64,000 bases of DNA from Haloferax prahovense DSM 18310 (GCF_000336815.1 NZ_AOLG01000054.1:241498-305497), one strand, 5' to 3'. Positions 34,631 to 43,638 are shown, counted from the first letter of the stretch. Made by a program: numbers and translations. The notes: generated by a model not told the origin, from the letters alone.

Positions 34631-35800
34631 TTAGTTGAATACGTGTGATTTGACCGCTTTTCCGACCGCCTGTTCCACCGGGTCGAAGAGCGCCGGGTCG
34701 GCCATCCCCGCGCCCAGAGAGAGGTTCGCCGCGGGCGCGACGACGACCGCAACCGACCGGCCCTCCGCGAGTTCCGCCGTCGAGACGGGCATCCCCGTCT
34801 CGGCGTCGAGCGTCGTGATGAGGTCCGGAAACGTCGCGAGGCGCTCGCCGTCGAGTTCGAGCGTCATGTACTCGTTCCAGAAGGTGAGCTCGCGCCCCTC
34901 GATTTCGACCTCGCCCACGTCGAAGCCGCCGGTCGTTTCGAGTGCGAACGACTCGACGGGACCGACGAGCGAGACCTCGCCGCCGACGGCGTCGGCGACG
35001 CGTTCGGCGGCGTCGCGGCCGTCGTCAGCGAGCCTGACCGCGCGACCGACCGCTTCGGCCTGGTCGTACGTGTCGAGCGCCGCGTTCGCCTCGGCGTAGC
35101 TCGCGGGAACCGGGTTGCGGGCGACCGCAACGAGGCCCCCGGCGTCTTCGGCCGCGTGCCGGACGAGCGACGCCGCCGTGCCGAGTTCGGCCTCGACGAC
35201 CGTCTCCAGTCGGGCCGCGGTGCCCGGCACGCCGCCGACCGCCGCCTGCACCGACTCGGAGTCCTGCGACAGCCCGATAGAGCCCATCGGCCCGGTCGGA
35301 TGCGCCCGCCCGTTGCAGGCGGCATCGACGAGCGGGAGGCCCGTCACGGCGGACTGGAGCAGCCCGTTCACCGTGGCGAACCCGCCCATCTCGTTCGTCA
35401 TCAGCGCGCCGACGGTCGTCCCGTCGGCCGCGAGTCTGTCCACCAACAGTTCCACCGCGCGCACGTAGTCCGCGGGGTCGACGTGGCTGTCGGTCGCGGC
35501 GGGCGCGCCCACGCCGCTGACGGTCAACACCACGTCCGTCGGGTCGAGGTCGGCGACCGAGACGATTGTCGGCCGCCCGTACTCCACGGCGAGTTCGCCG
35601 AACTCGATACCTTTGGCCAGCGAGCCGCCGCCCCCGCCGCCGAGGACCGCGCCGCCGACCGCGACGTCTTCGACCCATTCCGCCGTTATCGTCCGCTCGC
35701 CGTCCGTCGGCGCGGGCCCGTCCGTCGGCGCGGGCTGTGCGTCGTCTCTTGGCGCGCTCTGCGTTCCGTCCGTCTGTGTCCGCGTGTCGTCTGTCGTCAT
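34631..35800 (-). CDS. DUF917-family protein (hydantoinase-like fold)
   Basis: The 389-residue protein matches DUF917, a family related in structure to hydantoinase/oxoprolinase subunits. Motifs are WVEDVAVGGAVLGGGGGGSL at the N terminus, TNEMGGFATVNGLL, ACNGRAHPTGPMGSIGL and EGRSVAVVVAP. A low-complexity 35-residue N-terminal tail precedes the domain. Start ATG at 35800 overlaps the stop of the upstream small gene by four bases. Together with the downstream racemase-like gene this hints at hydantoin or lactam chemistry, but that is inference. Confidence 0.87.
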   Translation of the reverse strand: MTTDDTRTQTDGTQSAPRDDAQPAPTDGPAPTDGERTITAEWVEDVAVGGAVLGGGGGGSLAKGIEFGELAVEYGRPTIVSVADLDPTDVVLTVSGVGAPAATDSHVDPADYVRAVELLVDRLAADGTTVGALMTNEMGGFATVNGLLQSAVTGLPLVDAACNGRAHPTGPMGSIGLSQDSESVQAAVGGVPGTAARLETVVEAELGTAASLVRHAAEDAGGLVAVARNPVPASYAEANAALDTYDQAEAVGRAVRLADDGRDAAERVADAVGGEVSLVGPVESFALETTGGFDVGEVEIEGRELTFWNEYMTLELDGERLATFPDLITTLDAETGMPVSTAELAEGRSVAVVVAPAANLSLGAGMADPALFDPVEQAVGKAVKSHVFN

Positions 35801-36159
35801 TGGGGTTCCTCGGGGGCGTCTGCGTCGTCGGCCGTCACGCTGAGGAAGGCGTTCGGCCGCTGTTTGTCGGCGTTGCGAAGCGTCGCGGTCCCCCGCGCCC
35901 GGAGCCGCTTCATGCCCGCCGCGAGCAGGTGATACGTCTGGTCGCGACCCATCGATTCGAACAGCCCGTCGGACTTCGCCACCGCCGTGGCGCAGACCTC
36001 GTCGTCGCGGCACGGCCGGTCGCAGGCCGAACACGCCGGCTGGGCGGCCTTGAACGCCGCCGGGTCCGACGCGCACGATCGGAGGAGTTCATCGGTCCAC
36101 GGGCGGTTCCGTCGCGCCCGCCGGAGGGCGGCGAGGCGCGCCGCGCGCTCTGCGGTCAT
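35797..36159 (-). CDS. Small Cys-rich protein, function unknown
   Basis: The 120-residue basic protein contains a tight cysteine cluster, QPACSACDRPCRDDEVCA (about 41-58), and a single upstream Cys (LLRSCASD). Four to five Cys could hold zinc or an iron-sulfur cluster. The C terminus is TATLRNADKQRPNAFLSVTADD. It is coupled by 4-base overlaps to OppF upstream and DUF917 downstream, so it belongs to the operon. I do not recognise a family; it may be an accessory protein for the catabolic enzymes. Confidence 0.7.
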   Translation of the reverse strand: MTAERAARLAALRRARRNRPWTDELLRSCASDPAAFKAAQPACSACDRPCRDDEVCATAVAKSDGLFESMGRDQTYHLLAAGMKRLRARGTATLRNADKQRPNAFLSVTADDADAPEEPQ

Positions 36160-37220
36160 TCCCACTCCGCGCCCTCCTCGAACCGGTCGTCGTGGAGGAA
36201 ACACCGGGCGACCTGGTCCGGGCCGCGCTCGTACAGTTCGGGCTCCTCGACCGCGCAGGCGTCGAACTCGTGGGCGCAGCGCGAGCGGAAGGCACAGCCG
36301 CTCGGCTTCTCCCGCGGGTCCGGCACCTCGCCGTCGAGCGTGATTCGGTCGGGCTTCGCCAGTTCGTCCTCCTCGCTGATGGTCGAGATGGCGGAGAGGA
36401 GCGCCCGGCTGTAGGGGTGTTGCGGCGACCCGAACACCGAGTCCACGTCGCCGACCTCGACGAGCCGACCGAGGTACATGACGCCGATGCGGTCGGCGAC
36501 GTTCTTCAGGAGCGAGAGGTCGTGGGTGATGAACAGGTAGGTGATGCCGAACTCCTCCTGTATCTCCTCGAGGATGTTGATGATTCGGGCCTGCACGCTC
36601 ACGTCGAGGGCGCTCGTCGGCTCGTCGAGGACGACGAACTTCGGGTTGAGCGCCACGGCGCGGGCGATGCCGACGCGCTGTTTCTGGCCGCCCGAGAGCT
36701 GTCCGGGGTAGCGGTACATGAACTCCCGCGGGAGGTCCACCATGTCCAGCAGTTCCTCGACCCGTTCGAGTCGGGCCTCGGAGTCGCCGTAGTCGTGAAT
36801 CTTCAGGGGGGCCTCGATAATCGACTTGACGCGGTGTCGCGGGTTGAGGCTCGACGCCGGGTCCTGGTGGACGATTTGCATGTTCCGGCGGAACCGCTTG
36901 AGCTCGCCGTCGGAGAGGTCGACGACGTTCTGGCCGTCGATTTCGACCCGCCCGCTGGTCGGCTCCGTCAGGCGGAGCATCGACCGGCCGGTCGTCGTCT
37001 TGCCGGAGCCCGATTCGCCGACGAGGCCGAACGTCTCGCCCTCCGCGATGGAGAAACTCACGCCGTCGACGGCGCGGACTTCCCCCGCCTTCTTCTGGAA
37101 GATGCCCTCGAACAGCGGGAAGTGTTTCTTGAGGTTCTCGACCGAGACCATCGGGTCGTCGAGGTCCCGGTCGGGCTGTGCCGCCGCCGTCGGTTCGGTC
37201 GTGTACGCTGAGTCGTTCAT
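36156..37220 (-). CDS. Dipeptide/oligopeptide ABC transporter ATPase, OppF-like
   Basis: The 354-residue ATPase has Walker A GESGSGKTTTG, the Q-loop HQDPASSLNP, signature LSGGQKQRV, Walker B VLDEPTSALD and switch His in ITHDLSLL. The C-terminal oligopeptide extension (SGCAFRSRCAHEFDAC...VARCFL) holds the four cysteines typical of this subfamily. It powers import by the OppBC channel as a heterodimer with OppD. The start lies inside the OppD stop (ATGA-type overlap of 4 bases). Confidence 0.95.
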   Translation of the reverse strand: MNDSAYTTEPTAAAQPDRDLDDPMVSVENLKKHFPLFEGIFQKKAGEVRAVDGVSFSIAEGETFGLVGESGSGKTTTGRSMLRLTEPTSGRVEIDGQNVVDLSDGELKRFRRNMQIVHQDPASSLNPRHRVKSIIEAPLKIHDYGDSEARLERVEELLDMVDLPREFMYRYPGQLSGGQKQRVGIARAVALNPKFVVLDEPTSALDVSVQARIINILEEIQEEFGITYLFITHDLSLLKNVADRIGVMYLGRLVEVGDVDSVFGSPQHPYSRALLSAISTISEEDELAKPDRITLDGEVPDPREKPSGCAFRSRCAHEFDACAVEEPELYERGPDQVARCFLHDDRFEEGAEWE

Positions 37221-38341
37221 TGGTCCGTCCCCCCGTCGGCGGAGATGTCGCCGGGAGCGTCGCCGCCGGTCAGCCACGGCGCAGTGCCGATGTTGACCGG
37301 GTCGGTGGCGAGCGATTCGTGACGCTCGCGGGCCGGGAGCCCCTCGAACAGGTGACACGCGGTCGCGTGGTCGGGACCGGTCTGCCGCGGGTACGGGTAC
37401 GCCTCGTGGCAGGCCGCCTCCGCGTGCGGACAGCGGTCGGCGAACCGACAGCCGGCCGGCGGGTTCGTGTAGTCGGGCAGGTGCCCCTCGATGCCGTCGC
37501 CGATGCCGGTCGAGAGCGTCGGGATGCTCTCCAACAGCCCGCGGGTGTAGGGGTGCTGGGGGTTCGCAAACAGGTCGGCGGTCGGCGCTTGCTCGACGAT
37601 TTCGCCCGCGTACATCACGTTGATTCGGTCGCTGACCTCGCGGGCGACCCCGAGGTCGTGGGTGATGTAGAGGACGCTCGTGTCGCGTTCCTCGACGAGT
37701 TCGTCGAGGAGGTCGAGCACCTTCGCCTCGGTCGTCACGTCGAGGGCGGTGCCCGGTTCGTCGGCGATGAGCAGGTCCGGCTCCGACAGGAGCGCGATGG
37801 CGATGAGGACGCGCTGGCGCATCCCCCCGGAGAGTTCGACCGGGTAGCTCTCGAAGACGCGCTCGGGGGCCGAAATTTCGACCTCGCCGAGCATCTCGAT
37901 GGCCCGCGTTCTGTGTTCGGCCTTCGCGCCGGTCGACAGCGTGTCGCGGACGAGCTTCGACAGCGACAGGCGCGGTCGCCCCTGCCACTTCAGCACGTCC
38001 ATCATCTGCTCGCCGACCGTCAAGACGGGGTTGAGACTCGTCATCGGGTCCTGCATTATCATGCTCATCTCCTTGCCGCGCCGCGAGTGGCGCTCGGCGT
38101 CGGAGAGGGAAAGCACGTCTTCGCCCTTGTAGCGAATCTCGCCTTCGGGGATGGTCGCCGAGGGGAGCAGTCCCATGATGGATTTCACGGTGACGCTCTT
38201 GCCGCAGCCCGTCTCGCCGACGAGCGCCGCGGTCTCGCCGCGGTCGATGCTGAAGTCGATGCCGTTTATCACTTCGGCCGTCCCGTCGTGGGTCTCGAAG
38301 TGGACGTGGAGGTTCTTGACCTCCAAGATGGGGTCGGCCAT
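37217..38341 (-). CDS. Dipeptide/oligopeptide ABC transporter ATPase, OppD-like
   Basis: A 374-residue ATPase: Walker A GETGCGKSVTVK, Q-loop MQDPMTSLNP, signature LSGGMRQRV, Walker B LLIADEPGTALD, switch His in ITHDLGV. The oligopeptide C-terminal domain ends with PPAGCRFADRCPHAEAAC. I chose ATG 38341, one base after the OppC stop; a TTG at 38350 is an alternative. It is the partner of OppF, acting at the cytoplasmic face of the membrane. Confidence 0.95.
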   Translation of the reverse strand: MADPILEVKNLHVHFETHDGTAEVINGIDFSIDRGETAALVGETGCGKSVTVKSIMGLLPSATIPEGEIRYKGEDVLSLSDAERHSRRGKEMSMIMQDPMTSLNPVLTVGEQMMDVLKWQGRPRLSLSKLVRDTLSTGAKAEHRTRAIEMLGEVEISAPERVFESYPVELSGGMRQRVLIAIALLSEPDLLIADEPGTALDVTTEAKVLDLLDELVEERDTSVLYITHDLGVAREVSDRINVMYAGEIVEQAPTADLFANPQHPYTRGLLESIPTLSTGIGDGIEGHLPDYTNPPAGCRFADRCPHAEAACHEAYPYPRQTGPDHATACHLFEGLPARERHESLATDPVNIGTAPWLTGGDAPGDISADGGTDQ

Positions 38342-38342
38342 C

Positions 38343-39248
38343 TCAGTCAACCTCCACGTCGAGCACGTCGCGCAGGCCGTCGCCGATGAAGTTGAACCCG
38401 AGGACGGCGAACGAAATCGCCAGCCCGGGGAACACGGCTATCCACCAGAAGCTCGTGACGTAGTTGCGGCCCTGTGCAATCATCGCGCCCCACGTCGGTG
38501 TCGGCGGCTGCGCGCCGAGGCCGAGGAACGACAGGCCCGCGCCGACGAGGATGACGAAGCCCATGTCGAGGGTCGCCTTGACCGTGATGGGGCTGACGAC
38601 GTTCGGGAGAATCTCTTTGAACGTCGTCCGCACCCACCCCGACCCGAGCGCCCGGCTCGACTCGATGAACTCGTCTTCCTTTATCGAGAGCACCTCGCCC
38701 TGCACTAGGCGGGCGTACCACGACCACCACGAGAAGGCGATGGCGACCATGACGTTGAACAGCGACGCGCCGGTCGCGGCGACCACCGCCATGGCGAGGA
38801 GCGTGGGCGGAATGGCGAGGAAGATGTCCGTCACTCGCATGATGACGGTGTTCGTCGTCCCGCCGAGGTAGCCCGCGATGAGCCCGAGCGTCACGCCGAT
38901 GGAGATGGCGATCGAGAGGACGATGCCGCTCATCAGGAGCGACAAGCGCGCCCCGAACAGGACGCGGCTGAAGATGTCGCGGCCGGTCGTGTCGGTGCCC
39001 ATCAGGTGCGTCGCGCTCGGCGGCTCGCTCGCCTGGTCGAAGTAGACGCCCGCACCGGCGTGTTCGGGGAACGGCGCGATGTACGGCGCGAGGAGCGCCG
39101 CGACGACGAGCGTCAGAATCATCGCCAGTCCGACGAGCGAGAGCTTGTTGCCCGCGAAGGTCCGAAAGCCGCGTTTGAGCTGTCGAATCCGCTCTTTTCG
39201 GGCGGCGCTCTCGGTATCGAAAAACGGGAGCGAGGTCTTCGTAGACAC
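38343..39248 (-). CDS. Dipeptide/oligopeptide ABC transporter permease, OppC-like
   Basis: The 301-residue membrane protein (GTG start) has an N-terminal helix (VGLAMILTLVVAALLAPYIA) and then five more helices with the binding-protein-dependent permease motif EASRALGSG-like ESSRALGSGWVRTTFKEILPN. HLMGTDTTGRDIFSRVLFGAR is the family hallmark ahead of the TM core. It forms the translocation channel with OppB. Its start is two bases from the oppB stop. Confidence 0.94.
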   Translation of the reverse strand: MSTKTSLPFFDTESAARKERIRQLKRGFRTFAGNKLSLVGLAMILTLVVAALLAPYIAPFPEHAGAGVYFDQASEPPSATHLMGTDTTGRDIFSRVLFGARLSLLMSGIVLSIAISIGVTLGLIAGYLGGTTNTVIMRVTDIFLAIPPTLLAMAVVAATGASLFNVMVAIAFSWWSWYARLVQGEVLSIKEDEFIESSRALGSGWVRTTFKEILPNVVSPITVKATLDMGFVILVGAGLSFLGLGAQPPTPTWGAMIAQGRNYVTSFWWIAVFPGLAISFAVLGFNFIGDGLRDVLDVEVD

Positions 39249-39250
39249 GG

Positions 39251-40270
39251 CTATCCCTCCTCCAGCCGCACCCGCGGGTCGAGGTAGCCGTACAGCAGGT
39301 CGACCACGAAGTTGGCGGTCACGAAGCCGATACCGACCACGATGGTGACGCCGACGATGGCGTTGAAGTCCTGATAGAGGATGGCCTGGACGCCGTAGCG
39401 CGCCATCCCCGGCCACGCGAAGACGATTTCCACGAGGAACGCGTTCCCGAGGAGGAAGCCGAACGCGAGGCCGACCACCGTGAGTGAACTCGTAAAGGCG
39501 TTTTGTAGCATGTACTTGTATTCGATGAGGGCGTTCGGAAGGCCGTAGGCCCGGGCGGCGAGGACGTAGTCCTTGCGCTGCTCGTCGATCATGTCCGAGC
39601 GGATGAGCCGCATCACCTGTGCCAGCGTGGCGAGGCCGAGCGCGACGGTCGGCAACAGGAGGTGCGTGGCCGCGTCGAGGAACGTCCCGAACTGGCCGGC
39701 GATGAGGCTGTCGACCAGATACAGGTGCGTGACCGCCGGCGGGGGAGCGACGCCGTCGCTGAGCCGCCCCGAGAGGGGCAACAGTCCGAGGCTGACGACG
39801 AAGACGATTTGCAGGACGATTGCGACCCAAAACCGCGGCATCGACACGCCGAACAGGGCGGTGATACGCGAGAGGTGGTCCTGCCAGCGGTCCTTGTTGG
39901 TTCCGGCGACGACGCCGAACGGAATCGCCAGTAGCACGGCGAAAAACAGCGTGACGACGGTCAGTTCGAGCGTCGCGGGCAGGCGGGCGACGATGTCCGA
40001 AAAGACGTTGTTGTTCGTCCGAAGCGACATTCCCCAGTCGCCCTGCACGACGCCGAACAGCCAGTCGGCGTACTGCATCGGCAGCGGCTGGTCGAGGCCC
40101 ATCTCGGCCCGCAGCGCCGCGACTTGCTGTTGCGTTGCTTCCGGTCCGAGCGCCAACCGAACGGGGTCGCCCGGAATCACGCGGGATATCAGGAAGATGA
40201 GCACTGACAGCCCGAAGATGACGGGGACCGAGTGGATTGCGCGCCGAACGAGGTAATCTACGTATGACAT
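39251..40270 (-). CDS. Dipeptide/oligopeptide ABC transporter permease, OppB-like
   Basis: The 339-residue protein has six membrane helices, starting with RAIHSVPVIFGLSVLIFLIS. The permease motif is LAARAYGLPNALIEYKYMLQ (an EAA-loop equivalent), and PGDPVRLALGPEAT is typical of DppB/OppB. Paired with OppC it forms the pore. It is 51 bases downstream of the substrate-binding protein gene. Confidence 0.94.
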   Translation of the reverse strand: MSYVDYLVRRAIHSVPVIFGLSVLIFLISRVIPGDPVRLALGPEATQQQVAALRAEMGLDQPLPMQYADWLFGVVQGDWGMSLRTNNNVFSDIVARLPATLELTVVTLFFAVLLAIPFGVVAGTNKDRWQDHLSRITALFGVSMPRFWVAIVLQIVFVVSLGLLPLSGRLSDGVAPPPAVTHLYLVDSLIAGQFGTFLDAATHLLLPTVALGLATLAQVMRLIRSDMIDEQRKDYVLAARAYGLPNALIEYKYMLQNAFTSSLTVVGLAFGFLLGNAFLVEIVFAWPGMARYGVQAILYQDFNAIVGVTIVVGIGFVTANFVVDLLYGYLDPRVRLEEG

Positions 40271-40321
40271 TGGTGAGTTGGAAAGACGGCCCGAATCGGG
40301 GCGTCGAAAGTCGTCGGGCGA

Positions 40322-42010
40322 CTACTTCGCCCGGCCCTCGCCGCTGCGAGTCATGGAGTGGACGTCCCAGTCGAACGACATCACGCCGCGGTACTGCCAG
40401 CCCTCGACGTTCTCGTTGATGCCGATGCGGTACGGCGGGTTGGCGATGTAGACACTCGGCATGCCCTCGACGATGAGCGCCTGCGCCTCCTCGTATGTCT
40501 CCAGTCGCGACTGGAGGTCGGAGGTCTGGCGCGCCTCTTCGAGGGTGGCCGCGATTTCGTCGGTGGAGTACCACGACTGGGAGATGTACGACCCGAACGA
40601 GGAGGGGTGGTACATCAGGTAGGTGTGGCTGTCCGGCGACGGCATCTTCGCCGTGTGGAAGATGTTCGTCATGTGGGCGGTCGACTCGGCGCTCGTCGCG
40701 CGGTCGGTGAGGCGGGCCCACTGCAGCGGGTTGATTTCGAGGTCGATTCCGAGTTCGCTCAGCCCGGCCTGGTTGAGAAGCCCCATCTGGCGCTGGAGTT
40801 CGGTCCCGGCGACGACGACGTGTTCGAGGCCGATTTCGTTGATTTCGTCGACGGAGTAGTCCGCCTTGTCGAGGAACTCCTTGGCCTTGTCGAGGTCCTG
40901 TTCCATCGGGACGAGGTCGCCGTTGTGGCCCGCCATCTCCCGGGGGACCGGCCCGGCCGCGACGCCGCCGCCGCCGATGATGTCGTTGACGGCGCTGTCG
41001 TAGTCGAACGCGTAGGCGATGGCCTTCCGGACGTTGATGTCGTCGGTCGGTGCCTTCTGGCAGTTCAGCGGGAAGTGGAACAACTGCAGCTGCGGCACCT
41101 CGGGGACGCGGACGTTGGAGTACGAGTCCATCTCGGCGTACGCCTGCGTGCCCATGTACTGGTCGGTCATGTCGCCTTCGCCCTGCTGCATCGTCGTCTT
41201 GATGGTGGACTCCTCGGTGATGACCGTCGAGCGGAACGTGTCGAAACTGTCCTCGCTCCAGCCCTTCCAGTAGTCCTCGTAGGCCGACGCCTCGATGGAG
41301 TTGCCCTGCTCCCAGTTGTCGAGGACGTACGCGCCGGAGCCGGCGGAGTTGTTCTGGAGGTAGGCGTTGCCGTAGTCGCCGTCGGTCTCGTTTTCCTGGA
41401 CGACGGTACTGTTGACGATGTAGAACTGGACGAACGTCGCCAGCGCCGGGCCGTACGCCTGATTGAACTCGAAGGCGACCGTCTGCTCGTCGCGGACGGT
41501 GATGTTCGAGGGGTCGAGGTAGTCGAGCCAGAACGACGAGTACCCGCGCTGGAGCTCCAGCATCCGGGTGAGCGAGTACGCCACGTCGTCGGCGGTCAGC
41601 GGCGTGCCGTCGGAGAACGTCACGTCGTCGCGGACGGTGAACACCCACGTCTTCCCCTCGTCTTCGGTGTCCCAGCTCTCGGCGATGTGCGCCGTCGGCT
41701 GGAGCGTCTCGGCGTCGACCGTGATGAGTTCGTCGTAGAGGTTCTGCGCCGCGAGCCCCTGCGTGTAGTCGACCTGCTCTGCGGGGTCGAGCGTCCCGAA
41801 GACCTGCCCGGCGACGAAGTGGAAGTCGTTACCGCCGCTCGCGCCGCTTCCGCCGTCGCTCGTCTGTTCGGTCGTCGTCGAGTCGCCACCCGAACTGCCC
41901 TCGGTGGTCTCGGTCTGCTGGGTCCCCTGACAACCCGCGAGTGCGACGCTCGTCGCTCCCGCACCCATGAGTTTCAGGAGTTTTCTGCGTTCTATGTTGC
42001 CGGTTGGCAT
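40322..42010 (-). CDS. ABC transporter substrate-binding lipoprotein, OppA/DppA-like
   Basis: The 562-residue protein has a Tat signal (ERRKLLKLMGAG) and lipobox ALAGC at Cys27, so it is an extracytoplasmic lipoprotein. The family-5 solute-binding domain runs to the end: AESWDTEDEGKTWVFTVRDDVTFSDG-type sequence (residues about 112-137), DVAYSLTRML and INVRKAIAYAFD. Family members bind peptides, nickel or other compounds. It is first in the operon and has a TATA-like TTTATA just upstream, so the whole operon is probably transcribed from there. The cognate substrate is unknown. Confidence 0.95.
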   Translation of the reverse strand: MPTGNIERRKLLKLMGAGATSVALAGCQGTQQTETTEGSSGGDSTTTEQTSDGGSGASGGNDFHFVAGQVFGTLDPAEQVDYTQGLAAQNLYDELITVDAETLQPTAHIAESWDTEDEGKTWVFTVRDDVTFSDGTPLTADDVAYSLTRMLELQRGYSSFWLDYLDPSNITVRDEQTVAFEFNQAYGPALATFVQFYIVNSTVVQENETDGDYGNAYLQNNSAGSGAYVLDNWEQGNSIEASAYEDYWKGWSEDSFDTFRSTVITEESTIKTTMQQGEGDMTDQYMGTQAYAEMDSYSNVRVPEVPQLQLFHFPLNCQKAPTDDINVRKAIAYAFDYDSAVNDIIGGGGVAAGPVPREMAGHNGDLVPMEQDLDKAKEFLDKADYSVDEINEIGLEHVVVAGTELQRQMGLLNQAGLSELGIDLEINPLQWARLTDRATSAESTAHMTNIFHTAKMPSPDSHTYLMYHPSSFGSYISQSWYSTDEIAATLEEARQTSDLQSRLETYEEAQALIVEGMPSVYIANPPYRIGINENVEGWQYRGVMSFDWDVHSMTRSGEGRAK

Positions 42011-42313
42011 GGAGAGTTGTGGATACCCTATTCGTATAAAGCTTTCCTAGTGATTAAACATATCGTCGATAAAAGAAGTTGATTCATCTAATCATGACTT
42101 TGTAATAATTATAGAGAAGGCCGAGAACACACAGATATGGACGAATACGCACCATAGAAAGAAATAGAAGCTGATTCTCTTCTACTTCAGTTATCTAAGA
42201 ACAGATATACACAGTCAAGAGTGGTAGTAGTGGACAGTAGTCGGCGCGGCAATCACGGGACGTCGCGGCGAGCGCGGCCGAGAACGAGGCGGAATCGACG
42301 CCGCCGCGAACAG
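42011..42313. other. AT-rich intergenic region upstream of oppA
   Basis: About 300 bases between oppA and the next minus-strand gene, noticeably AT-rich. It holds the oppA TATA box (42036-42041) and a weak inverted repeat (AGAAG...CTTCT near 42168-42185). No gene is seen. The length suggests regulation of the opp operon from here. Confidence 0.55.
42036..42041 (-). promoter_or_regulatory. oppA TATA-like box
   Basis: TTTATA on the minus strand, 26-31 bases before the oppA ATG at 42010, is followed by no better candidate. It implies a leaderless or nearly leaderless start of the opp operon mRNA. Confidence 0.5.
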
Positions 42314-42796
42314 TTATTCCGGGAGAAACAAGGCGGGTTCGGTGTGTCGGAACGAGCAACGACGGGTGTCCCCCAGGTCGCTCACCGTCGTCCGAATCTC
42401 GGGTTCGGTCCGAAGCGTTTCGACGAACGAGCGGTCGGTTCCAGGGTCGTAAAACACGGGGTAGAGGACCGCTTGCATCGTTTCTTCCGATTTCACGACG
42501 ACGACGAAGATTCGAACGTTCGTGTCGCGGGCGCGGTAGACCTCGAACTGGTCGAACGCCGCGTCAGGTGCTGAAACGGTCGAGGAGAGCGTTTCGAGCT
42601 CCGAATCCGGGACGAGGAGCCGAAACCCGGCGTCGGCGGCCGCCGCCGCGTCCGTCGTGGCGACGTCTCCCGGATGAAGAACGAGCGTCTCCCAGCCCGA
42701 ATCTTCGAGTTCCGCCGAAACCTCGTCGATCTCGGTGAGGATATCAGCCCAATCGGCGAGGGCCTTGTTCGTTCGGTTGATTTTTCCGCGTACCAT
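42314..42796 (-). CDS. Haloarchaeal conserved protein (paralog of 7651-8172)
   Basis: A 160-residue acidic protein with the same order of motifs as the gene at 7651: GWETLVLHPGDV, FRLLVPDSELETLS and FEVYRARDTNV. It ends PALFLPE, where the paralog ends DPLFP. The start ATG at 42796 was chosen to match the paralog. It is divergent from the Lrp-type gene at 42989, and the intergenic region is about 190 bases. Function unknown. Confidence 0.75.
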   Translation of the reverse strand: MVRGKINRTNKALADWADILTEIDEVSAELEDSGWETLVLHPGDVATTDAAAAADAGFRLLVPDSELETLSSTVSAPDAAFDQFEVYRARDTNVRIFVVVVKSEETMQAVLYPVFYDPGTDRSFVETLRTEPEIRTTVSDLGDTRRCSFRHTEPALFLPE

Positions 42797-42948
42797 GCCG
42801 ACACCCTCCGTGAACGCGGAGTAAAAGTGTTTGGGGACAGAGATCCGCGTTCCACCGACGGCCTGCGATTCCGGTCGTCGGCCGCGCCGTTGAGAGTAAA
42901 CGATTCGTTCACACATTGTATCCGATTCGGAGATTTTGAAGAAACATT

Positions 42949-42956
42949 CATATATA
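42949..42956 (+). promoter_or_regulatory. TATA box of the Lrp-type gene
   Basis: CATATATA lies about 33-40 bases before the ATG at 42989 and supports that start over an ATG at 42956 inside the box. The expected transcription start is near 42980, giving a very short leader. Confidence 0.5.
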
Positions 42957-42988
42957 TGAAGCTAAGCGGTATAACCGTGAGAATAGCA

Positions 42989-43528
42989 ATGCCCGATTCG
43001 CAGGAGTGGATAGAGGACCCGCGCGTTGTCGAACTTCTCGAAGACCGGATGGACAAGAAGGACTATCTCATCTTCCGCGAACTGAACAAGGACGGGCGAA
43101 TCTCGGACACGGAGCTCGCCGACCGCGTCGGACTCTCTCGGACGGCCGCGCGGCGGCGCCGCAAGATGCTCCAAGAGGACGGCATTCTGGAAATCTTCGC
43201 GCTGTTGGTCTTTCGGGCGGCCGACTACCCCTACGCCGAGGTCCACATCTCGTACGACAAGGGCTCCACGAACGACGAAATTACGGCGTTCATCGAACGG
43301 CTCCTCGACGAGGGGCTGGTCTACGAGGTCGCGGAGTGCATCGGCGAGTACGACCTGCTGATTCGCGTCTGGCAGTCCTCTTTGAGCAGTATCAACAGCT
43401 ACGTCCGCGAACTCCTGCAGGACAGCGACGTGGTCGACAGCTACACCATCGTCCCCATCACCGACTCGTACAAGATGTTCCACCGGACGTTCTACAGGCC
43501 GGGCGAAGAGGCACCCGACGCGTCGTAA
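42989..43528 (+). CDS. Lrp/AsnC-family transcriptional regulator
   Basis: The 179-residue protein has an Lrp HTH (MDKKDYLIFRELNKDGRISD, then ELADRVGLSRTAARRRRKML) and an AsnC effector domain (LVFRAADYPYAEVHISYD, VYEVAECIGEYDLLIRVWQSS). The family forms octamers on DNA and responds to small molecules, often amino acids. It lies 190 bases from, and divergent to, the gene at 42314-42796 and near the opp operon, so control of amino-acid or peptide uptake is possible but unproven. Confidence 0.9.
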   Translation: MPDSQEWIEDPRVVELLEDRMDKKDYLIFRELNKDGRISDTELADRVGLSRTAARRRRKMLQEDGILEIFALLVFRAADYPYAEVHISYDKGSTNDEITAFIERLLDEGLVYEVAECIGEYDLLIRVWQSSLSSINSYVRELLQDSDVVDSYTIVPITDSYKMFHRTFYRPGEEAPDAS

Positions 43529-43622
43529 CCGGGTCGGGGTCGCCGCGAGCGAGCGTCGGGTCGAGCGTACAGTCGAGAGCCGCCGGTCCTCGTGGGGCCT
43601 CCGACCGGCCGAACCAACACGT

Positions 43623-43638
43623 TTTAGGTTAGCCTAAA
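43623..43638. promoter_or_regulatory. TTAGGN4CCTAA palindrome (putative iron box)
   Basis: TTTAGGTTAGCCTAAA is a perfect 16-base palindrome, located 72-87 bases before the ATG at 43710. The same core, TTAGG-N4-CCTAA, occurs twice before the ABC operon at 53352. DtxR/SirR/Idr-type metal regulators use similar palindromes in archaea and bacteria. The link to iron is inference from the second site. Confidence 0.6.

Noticed and set aside
39249..41648. Long N-terminal extension of the OppC frame into oppB and oppA
   Set aside because: It is simply the alternate frame of oppB/oppA; OppC with a GTG at 39248 has the right family length.
42956..42988. ATG at 42956 as start of the Lrp-type gene
   Set aside because: It lies within the TATA box itself, so the ATG at 42989 is more likely.
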